The notes beneath the pieces were generated by a model. That model was not told where the DNA came from. It saw only the letters and a list, made by a program, of their open reading frames with translations, and ran no database searches. The translations under genes were made by a program, and so were the position numbers. From contig CAYYSO010000118.1 of assembly GCA_964474415.1 (NCBI GenBank), positions 1-7,451 of the forward strand: a DNA stretch of 7,451 nucleotides. Reading direction: 5' to 3'. Of the stretch, positions 1 through 5,456 are shown one piece after another. Position 1 is the stretch's first letter, and each line of letters begins with the position of its first letter. The stretch is from Methylomarinum sp964474415. GTDB lineage: Bacteria; Pseudomonadota; Gammaproteobacteria; Methylococcales; Methylomonadaceae.

Positions 1-155
1 TTATAGATCATACTGTCATGGAATATATGCATGATTTTATGCTTGATTATGAAGCTCGTGGCGGTCAAACTGAACAAGTCGGAGATGCCATTCATACCTT
101 TTCCAATCACGATTTAGCGGCTCGTTTGATGACGGTTGATGACCGGAAAAAGTAG
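1..155 (+). CDS. SulP-family anion transporter, C-terminal end (partial)
   Basis: The reading frame is open from base 3 to the TAG at 153-155 and gives about 50 residues; the start lies upstream of the window. It begins with IDHTVMEYMHDF, followed by DYEARGGQ and then HDLAARLM. This arrangement (V/I-DHT-x-M-E-x-x-H-x-F, a GG a few residues later, and a closing S-x-H-x-L-A-A-R) is what I recall from the C-terminal STAS-type domain of bacterial SulP permeases. SulP proteins are inner-membrane transporters of sulfate, bicarbonate or other anions; the STAS domain lies in the cytoplasm. The substrate cannot be told from this fragment. The gene ends 108 bp before hyfB on the same strand, so co-transcription is possible but not shown. 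The family call rests on a short fragment and on memory of the motif, hence moderate confidence. Confidence 0.65.
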   Translation, partial: IDHTVMEYMHDFMLDYEARGGQTEQVGDAIHTFSNHDLAARLMTVDDRKK

Positions 156-181
156 ATTGTTTGTAGATTCATATAAATGAC

Positions 182-210
182 GGGGCGCACTAATTGATAC
201 GCTTCGCCTC
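182..210 (+). terminator. Weak inverted repeat, doubtful terminator
   Basis: GGGGCG (182-187) can pair with CGCCTC (205-210) over six base pairs, one of them G-U, around a 17-base loop; GTTT follows. It sits just after the SulP-like gene. The stem is short, the loop long and the T-run poor, so efficient termination is unlikely. It may simply be part of the repeat-like segment it overlaps. Confidence 0.2.
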
Positions 211-225
211 GTTTAGTACATCCTG
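191..225. repeat. Candidate interspersed palindromic repeat remnant
   Basis: GATACGC (196-202) and GTACATC (216-222) form an imperfect inverted pair around CTTCGCCTCGTTT-like sequence. Read on the minus strand the segment runs AGGATGTAC...GAGGCGAAGCG...ATCAAT. That general form (AGGATG, then GAAGCG, then ATC) resembles short intergenic repeats I associate with some gammaproteobacterial genomes. There is only one copy in this window, so repeat status cannot be shown here. Confidence 0.3.
194..222 (+). promoter_or_regulatory. Possible weak sigma-70 promoter for hyfB
   Basis: TTGATA (194-199) matches the -35 consensus at five of six positions. It is followed after 17 bases by TACATC (217-222), which matches the -10 consensus at only three of six. 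Transcription would begin near 229, leaving a leader of about 35 bases before hyfB. The -10 is poor and the boxes lie inside the repeat-like segment, so this is only the best candidate seen. Confidence 0.2.
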
Positions 226-253
226 CAAAACATCTGTAGGTCTTTATTTATTC

Positions 254-258
254 AGGAG
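254..258 (+). promoter_or_regulatory. Ribosome binding site of hyfB
   Basis: AGGAG lies five bases before the ATG at 264. This strong Shine-Dalgarno match fixes the hyfB start and argues against the out-of-frame ATG upstream at 194-199 region or an internal start. Confidence 0.75.
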
Positions 259-263
259 CAATT

Positions 264-2375
264 ATGATTCTAATATTCGCTTATGCGGCGGTGTTGTTCA
301 GCTTTTTATCTGGTTTTCTGGCTTTGTTGATGCGACATCGCAGCCAAGTCATACAACTATCACATACTATTCTTGCCAGACGACCAAACTGGCAACAACG
401 ACTAGATAGTTGGCTGAAAGAGTCATGTTATCCTCACCATCTGCAACAAGCGACTTTTGCTTTATTGGGCATAGCCGGAGTTTTTGCTATCCTGGCGGGA
501 ATAACCGTTATCCTGAGGCAAACTGTTATTACTGATCAGCTCAGTCTTGGGCTACCCTGGCTACCCTGGCATGTACGTTTTGACAGTTTATCCGGTTTTT
601 TTTATCTCATAATTGGCATAGCTATTTTTGCGGTCAGTTTTTATGCCCCGGGATATGTCAAACATAATGATGAAGAACAACATCCCTTTGCCGTTCTAGG
701 CTTATTCAGCGGACTTTTTATTGCTGGTATGTTTATGGTATTGCTGGCTGATGATGCTTTCTTTTTTATGATCGCCTGGGAATTGATGTCAGTCGCCAGT
801 TATTTTCTGGTCGCCTTTCAGCACGAACATTCCGCTAACCGCCGTGCCGCTTTTTTGTATTTGATTATGGCCGAGGTAGGCGCAATAGCCATTATTCTGG
901 CCTTTGGGGTAATAGCCAGTTTTAGCGACGGGTTTACCTTCGATGCCCTGCGTCAGGCGTCATTATCTAATACTTGGGCCAGTATTGCCTTTGTTCTGGC
1001 GCTATTAGGTTTCGGTATGAAAGCCGGCTTGGTACCGATACATGTCTGGCTGCCGGAAGCCCATCCGGTTGCACCTTCGCACATCTCGGCATTAATGAGC
1101 GGAGTGATGTTAAAAGTGGCCTTATATGGTTTGATTCGATTCAGTTTTGATTTAATCGGAGATATTCAATGGGAGTGGGGTGTATTGCTAATGTTCATAG
1201 GCAGTATTTCGACTTTGGGCGGAATTTTATACGCCATGATGCAACCAAATTTAAAGCGCCTTTTGGCCTATAGTTCAGTGGAAAATATCGGTATTATTTT
1301 TATGGTGCTGGGCTTATCAATGATTTTTTATGCTGAAGGGCATACTTCCATAGCTGCTCTGGGGTTTATTGCTGCGCTGTTTCATGCGTTTAATCATGCC
1401 CTGTTTAAAAACCTGCTGTTTCTGGGGGCTGGCGTTATTCAACACCAGGTTCATAGCCTGAATATAGACGACATGGGGGGGTTGATTAAGCGTATGCCGC
1501 ATACCAGTAAATTATTCTTGGTGGCTTGCATGAGTATTTCCTCACTCCCGTTATTCAATGGGTTTGTTTCTGAATGGTTGGCGTTTCAGACGGCTTTGCA
1601 AGTTCATGTTTTAGAGAATGGCGTGTTACGCAGCCTGATTCCGGTTGCAGCAGCGGCATTGGCTTTGACAGCCGCTCTGGCCGCTGCCTGTTTTGTGAAA
1701 GTATACGGTATGATTTTTCTGGGATTGCCACGTTCACGACATAGCGCTAAAGCGATTGAAACTGAAGATAAAGGGATGTTGGTCAGTTTGAGCTTATTGG
1801 CTGGTTTATGCTTCTTGTTTGGTATTTTTCCCGGGGTAATCATTTATTTGCTCGATAATGTTTCCATGCAGTTTTTACAACAAGGTTTGCCCAATCCAGG
1901 CGCTGCCGGCTGGCTATGGCTAGCTCCGGTATCCATGGAGCAGGCATCTTATTCCGCACCGCTTGTGTTGGTGGCCGTGCTGATTGCAGGAACCATCAGT
2001 TTTAAATATTTGCGTCGTGATCCTGCAATGTCAGCGCGTGAATCAGAAACCTGGGATTGCGGTTTTGGTGGATTGACAGCGCATATGCAGTACAGTTGTA
2101 CAGCTTTTACCATGCCTTTCCGACGAATCTTTGCCAAAGCCTGGTTACTGGACGAAAAAATCGACCGCCAAACTGGTGCCATGCCGTTACAGGTGACGGA
2201 TATTCATTATCAATTACATGTCGAGGATCACAGCTGGCCCGCTATTTATCATCCCGTTGAAAAGAGCGTGAGTCGAATTGCCCGGCTGGTTGGTCGTATT
2301 CAGACCGGTAATATCCGGGTTTATCTAGGCTATTCGTTTGCCACAATCATATTTTTACTTTGGATGGTCAGCTAA
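264..2375 (+). CDS. hyfB: HyfB-like NuoL-type antiporter subunit of a group 4 hydrogenase-related complex
   Basis: This 703-residue polytopic inner-membrane protein belongs to the NuoL/MrpA family and should provide an ion (H+ or Na+) translocation channel. Residues expected for such a channel are present: the helix-5 glutamate E173 (AWELMS), the helix-7 lysine K253 in GMKAGLVPIHVWLPEAH (251-267), the helix-8 lysine K284 (VMLKVALYGLIR), K382 in HALFKNLLFL and E437 in the FVSEW motif. About 14-16 hydrophobic segments can be seen. The long C-terminal part has the ETWDCGFG (595-602) and MQYSCTAFTMPFRRIF (608-623) sequences that I recall as the HyfB/HycC signature, with a last membrane segment at about 686-702. 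E. coli HyfB is roughly 670 residues, so this one is slightly long. The start has a good ribosome binding site, and the stop overlaps the hyfC start by one base. Assignment to HyfB rather than NuoL is supported by the neighbours. Confidence 0.93.
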   Translation: MILIFAYAAVLFSFLSGFLALLMRHRSQVIQLSHTILARRPNWQQRLDSWLKESCYPHHLQQATFALLGIAGVFAILAGITVILRQTVITDQLSLGLPWLPWHVRFDSLSGFFYLIIGIAIFAVSFYAPGYVKHNDEEQHPFAVLGLFSGLFIAGMFMVLLADDAFFFMIAWELMSVASYFLVAFQHEHSANRRAAFLYLIMAEVGAIAIILAFGVIASFSDGFTFDALRQASLSNTWASIAFVLALLGFGMKAGLVPIHVWLPEAHPVAPSHISALMSGVMLKVALYGLIRFSFDLIGDIQWEWGVLLMFIGSISTLGGILYAMMQPNLKRLLAYSSVENIGIIFMVLGLSMIFYAEGHTSIAALGFIAALFHAFNHALFKNLLFLGAGVIQHQVHSLNIDDMGGLIKRMPHTSKLFLVACMSISSLPLFNGFVSEWLAFQTALQVHVLENGVLRSLIPVAAAALALTAALAAACFVKVYGMIFLGLPRSRHSAKAIETEDKGMLVSLSLLAGLCFLFGIFPGVIIYLLDNVSMQFLQQGLPNPGAAGWLWLAPVSMEQASYSAPLVLVAVLIAGTISFKYLRRDPAMSARESETWDCGFGGLTAHMQYSCTAFTMPFRRIFAKAWLLDEKIDRQTGAMPLQVTDIHYQLHVEDHSWPAIYHPVEKSVSRIARLVGRIQTGNIRVYLGYSFATIIFLLWMVS
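552..569 (+). repeat. 9-bp in-frame tandem duplication in hyfB
   Basis: CTACCCTGG occurs twice in direct succession (552-560, 561-569). It encodes Leu-Pro-Trp twice (residues 97-102), in the stretch between two membrane segments of HyfB. The copies are identical at the base level, which suggests a fairly recent small duplication. Confidence 0.85.
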
Positions 2376-3319
2376 TGAATGTGTTACTCGCTATTATTCA
2401 AATTTTTCTTTACCTTGCGCTGGCGCCACTGCTGGCCGGCTGGATAAAACGCTGTAAATGTTTTCTGCAAAATCGCAAATCGCCATCGCTGTTGCAGCCT
2501 TATCGGGATTTATGGAAATTAACCCATAAACAACCGGCGGTCTCTAAACAGGCTTCCTGGTTGTTTATTCTGACGCCTTATGTGGTCTTCTCCGCTACTG
2601 TATTGGCCACAGCTGTTGTGCCGCTCATATCGGTTAATTTGCCTACAGCTGCTGCGGCTGATGTTATTGTCCTGGTGGGGTTCTTTGCTATTGCCCGTTT
2701 TTTTCAGGCATTGGCTGGTCTGGATATCGGTACAGCATTTGGTGGTATGGGTTCTTCAAGGGAAATGACCATTTCCTCATTGGCAGAACCTGCCATGCTG
2801 ATGGCAGTCTTTACTTTGACGATGACAGCTTCCAGCACCAATCTGGCATTCGGTATTACCCATGTATTGGAGGAAGAGCTGGTCTTAAGGCCTTCGTTTA
2901 TCTTTGCTTTCTTTGCACTTATTCTGGTGGCTATTGCTGAAACCGGACGAATTCCAGTAGACAATCCGGCAACCCACCTGGAACTGACTATGATCCACGA
3001 AGCCATGATTCTGGAATACAGCGGTCGTCACCTGGCGCTAATTGAATGGGCCAGTCAGCTTAAACTGATGCTTTATGGGGTGTTGATTGCCAATATTTTC
3101 TTTCCCTGGGGGATTGCGGAAACATTAACGCTATCGGCGCTGGGTAATGGCTTGTTGTCTATTATCGGTAAACTGGCAATATTGGCGGTGTTATTGGCGC
3201 TATCGGAAACACTATTTGCCAAAATGCGATTATTCAGAGTACAGGAATATCTCAGCTTTGCTTATCTGTTGGGATTATTGGGCATGTTAAGTCATATTAT
3301 TCTGGAGGCTACCCGCTAA
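2375..3319 (+). CDS. hyfC: HyfC-like NuoH-type membrane subunit
   Basis: This 314-residue protein (E. coli HyfC is about 315) belongs to the NuoH/HycD family. It is the membrane subunit that joins the peripheral redox arm to the ion-pumping arm, with an acidic channel leading from the redox site. About eight membrane segments are visible. Family marks are SLLQPYRDLWKL (38-49), DIGTAFGGMGSSREM (117-131), AETGRIPVDNPATHLELT (188-205) and MIHEAMILEYSG (206-217). The loop glutamates E189, E203, E209 and E214 are conserved-type residues. I chose the ATG at 2375, which overlaps the hyfB stop in TAATG and has GGATGG at 2362-2367 upstream. A TTG at 2360 would add five residues but lies inside that probable binding site and gives a less usual length. 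The stop overlaps hyfE by one base. No truncation or lost motif was seen. Confidence 0.93.
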   Translation: MNVLLAIIQIFLYLALAPLLAGWIKRCKCFLQNRKSPSLLQPYRDLWKLTHKQPAVSKQASWLFILTPYVVFSATVLATAVVPLISVNLPTAAAADVIVLVGFFAIARFFQALAGLDIGTAFGGMGSSREMTISSLAEPAMLMAVFTLTMTASSTNLAFGITHVLEEELVLRPSFIFAFFALILVAIAETGRIPVDNPATHLELTMIHEAMILEYSGRHLALIEWASQLKLMLYGVLIANIFFPWGIAETLTLSALGNGLLSIIGKLAILAVLLALSETLFAKMRLFRVQEYLSFAYLLGLLGMLSHIILEATR

Positions 3320-3996
3320 TGGCTATTGAACAACTGGATCTTTATACTCAAATTATTTTATCGTTAGCGGCTCTGGTAATGCTCACGTCATTTATTATGC
3401 TGGGACAGGGACGGCTGTTACGACTGGTATTTGTCTTTGCATTGCAAGGCTTGCTTTTAGTATTGGCAACGGCTGTAGCCGCTTATAGTCTGGATAATCA
3501 CCATTTATATATTTCCGCTGCTATCACTTTGGTTTTAAAAGTGTTGTTCATTCCCTGGATGATCAGACGACACATATTAAAACTCGACCTTCATCGGGAT
3601 GTGGAAGTGCTCAATAATAAAACCACCGTTATGTTGGGTGGCGCCAGTCTGGTAGTGTTCAGTTATTATGTGCTGCTTCCGGTTATGCAGAATTCCGATC
3701 TGGTATTACTCAATGCTTTGGCTTTGAGTTTGGCTGTGGTGTTGTTAGGCATGTTGTTGATGATTTCCCATCATCAGGCTATCGCCCATGTTGTGGGCTT
3801 TATGTCTATTGAAAACGGCTTGTTTTTTGCCGCCATTGTCTCTACCAACGGTATGCCGCTGGTAGTGGAATTAGGCGTCGCCTTTGATGTTTTGGTTGCC
3901 GCCGTTCTGTTCGGTATCTTCTTTTTACATATTAGTCGCAGCATTGAGTCTCTGGATGTTGATCAGTTGAATCGTTTAAATGAGGTGGATCAATGA
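3319..3996 (+). CDS. hyfE: HyfE-like NuoK-type membrane subunit
   Basis: This 225-residue membrane protein (E. coli HyfE is about 216) has six to seven hydrophobic segments. The C-terminal half resembles NuoK: VGFMSIENGLFFAA (159-172) carries the membrane glutamate E165, and VVELGVAFDVLVAAV (182-196) carries E184. These correspond to the two buried glutamates that NuoK uses in ion transfer. The N-terminal half adds helices typical of HyfE, with K74 in LVLKVLFIPW. It has a good ribosome binding site, GGAGG at 3304-3308, and its ATG overlaps the hyfC stop (TAATG). The end overlaps hyfF by four bases (ATGA). In E. coli hyfD lies between hyfC and hyfE; here it is absent and the two genes touch directly. 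Confidence 0.9.
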   Translation: MAIEQLDLYTQIILSLAALVMLTSFIMLGQGRLLRLVFVFALQGLLLVLATAVAAYSLDNHHLYISAAITLVLKVLFIPWMIRRHILKLDLHRDVEVLNNKTTVMLGGASLVVFSYYVLLPVMQNSDLVLLNALALSLAVVLLGMLLMISHHQAIAHVVGFMSIENGLFFAAIVSTNGMPLVVELGVAFDVLVAAVLFGIFFLHISRSIESLDVDQLNRLNEVDQ

Positions 3997-5456
3997 TTCC
4001 TGCCTATCTATTATTATTTATTCCTTTTGCAGGCATTTTGTACTTTGCATTATGCGGGCATAAGGAAGAAGTCGGCCGGCATAATGTCTGGTTTAACGCC
4101 ATTGCCTTGTTGCTGTCGTTATGGCTGGCGATTGATGTTTTTAATTCCGGTACTATTTTATCGTCCAACCAGTATTTTATTATTGATTCCTTCAATGTTT
4201 ATCTGATTGTATTGACCGCCTTTGTCGGGTTAACGACCGCTATTTTTTCTGATCCTTATATGGCACATGAGAAAGAACTGGGGAAATTGAACAATAAACG
4301 CTTAAAGCTTTACTATTCCATGTATCAGGGCTTTATGTTCGCCATGTACCTGGTATTGACAACCAACAACATGGGGATTATGTGGGTTGCCATGGAAGCC
4401 GCTACGCTGGCAACGGTGTTACTGGTTAGTCTTTACCGGACGCCGGAATCTATCGAAGCCGCCTGGAAATATTTCATCCTCTGTGGCGTGGGTATTGCCC
4501 AGGCTCTTTTTGGGACAATATTGTTATATTATGCCGCTATCCAGATTAGTGATAGTGAAAATGCCTTAATGTGGTCGGTTTTATATGACAATGCCTCATT
4601 GTTAAATGATGATATTTTGGAAATTGCCTTTGTCTTTATGCTGGTCGGTTATGGCACTAAAATTGGTCTGGCACCACTCCATAACTGGCTGCCGGATGCG
4701 CATTCAGAAGGCCCGACTCCGATGTCGGCGGTATTATCCGGTTTGTTGTTGAATGATGCGCTCTATGCCGTGGTCAGAAACAAAATGCTGGTTGATGGCG
4801 CGACTGACAGCCATATTGCCGGTTATCTCATGATGGGCTTCGGATTGTTGTCATTTCTAGTGGCCGCTTTCTTTTTGCACCGCCAGAAAGATATCAAACG
4901 TTTATTCAGTTATTCTTCGATTGAACATATGGGAATGATGACCTTTGCTTTTGGTATTGGTACGCCTTTTGCCACTTTTGCCGCGCTGTTGCATATGACC
5001 GTTCATTCATTAACCAAATCGGCGATTTTCGTTACTGTAGGACATGCCGCACAAATTGCCGGCACTCAAAAAATCGAGCAAATACGCGGTTTGATTAAAA
5101 CCCAACCGCAAGTTGGCTGGGGATTGTTAATCGGTACTCTGGCTATTGCCGGATTTCCGCCATTTGGGGTTTTCACCAGTGAATTTCTGGTATTGCTGGC
5201 GACTATGCACAGCTACCCCTGGTTAACGCCTTTGTTATTGTTAGGTATCGGTATTGCCTGTGCCGGATTGTTTCGCAATATCCAGCCTATGGTTTATGGT
5301 GAACGACCTGAAGGGCAAAAGGCTGTCAAAGCCAATCTGTGGCCGGTGATGTTTCACCTGGTTTTGGTTCTTTGGCTGGGTCTGGCCATTCCAGACTCTT
5401 TGGCTAACTGGTTTACCCAGGCCACTATTTTAATTTCAGGGAGTGCGCCGTTATGA
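3993..5456 (+). CDS. hyfF: HyfF-like NuoN/NuoM-type antiporter subunit
   Basis: This 487-residue polytopic membrane protein is a second ion-channel subunit of the complex; it is somewhat shorter than E. coli HyfF (about 526 residues). Channel-type residues are E135 (WVAMEAATL), K223 in GTKIGLAPLHNWLPDAHSEG (221-240), K342 in HSLTKSAIFV and E397 in FTSEFLVL. At the helix-8 position, where HyfB has K284 (LKVALYGLIR), this protein has N254-D255 (LNDALYAVVR), so that lysine is missing. There is no NuoL-like C-terminal lateral-helix extension. The start ATG overlaps the hyfE stop by four bases and GAGGTG (3982-3987) serves as ribosome binding site; the stop overlaps hyfG in the same manner. Order and family resemblance point to HyfF rather than HyfD. 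Confidence 0.92.
   Translation: MIPAYLLLFIPFAGILYFALCGHKEEVGRHNVWFNAIALLLSLWLAIDVFNSGTILSSNQYFIIDSFNVYLIVLTAFVGLTTAIFSDPYMAHEKELGKLNNKRLKLYYSMYQGFMFAMYLVLTTNNMGIMWVAMEAATLATVLLVSLYRTPESIEAAWKYFILCGVGIAQALFGTILLYYAAIQISDSENALMWSVLYDNASLLNDDILEIAFVFMLVGYGTKIGLAPLHNWLPDAHSEGPTPMSAVLSGLLLNDALYAVVRNKMLVDGATDSHIAGYLMMGFGLLSFLVAAFFLHRQKDIKRLFSYSSIEHMGMMTFAFGIGTPFATFAALLHMTVHSLTKSAIFVTVGHAAQIAGTQKIEQIRGLIKTQPQVGWGLLIGTLAIAGFPPFGVFTSEFLVLLATMHSYPWLTPLLLLGIGIACAGLFRNIQPMVYGERPEGQKAVKANLWPVMFHLVLVLWLGLAIPDSLANWFTQATILISGSAPL

Larger units (their letters stand above)
156..263. other. Intergenic region between the SulP-like gene and hyfB
   Basis: This 108-bp gap is the only substantial non-coding stretch. 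It holds a 7-bp direct repeat GTAGATT (152-158 and 163-169, 11-bp period, the first copy overlapping the stop codon), an imperfect inverted repeat (182-210), an interspersed-repeat-like segment (about 191-225) and the hyfB ribosome binding site. I see no good rho-independent terminator with a T-run and no sigma-54 -24/-12 pattern of the kind expected for FhlA/HyfR-controlled hydrogenase operons. Whether the Hyf-like operon has its own promoter or reads through from the SulP-like gene is undecided. Confidence 0.7.

Noticed and set aside
156..263. Sigma-54 promoter or FhlA/HyfR-type activator site
   Set aside because: No GG-N10-GC -24/-12 arrangement with suitable flanks was found in the gap.
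194..409. Short 71-residue frame starting before hyfB
   Set aside because: It begins at an ATT/TTG-type codon in the intergenic repeat, has no ribosome binding site and mostly lies out of frame under hyfB.
2360..2374. TTG start for hyfC giving 319 residues
   Set aside because: The ATG at 2375 gives the usual family length, forms a TAATG overlap with hyfB and has a purine-rich site upstream that the TTG start would overlap.
264..2375. DabB-type subunit of a DabAB inorganic-carbon pump
   Set aside because: The length, the ETWDCGFG and MQYSCTAF signatures and the hyfC-E-F-G-I neighbours point to HyfB; no DabA-like gene is present in the window.
1317..3006. Several minus-strand open frames of 60-100 codons
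   Set aside because: They lie opposite well-conserved hyfB and hyfC sequence, show no recognisable motif and are the expected shadows of coding sequence.
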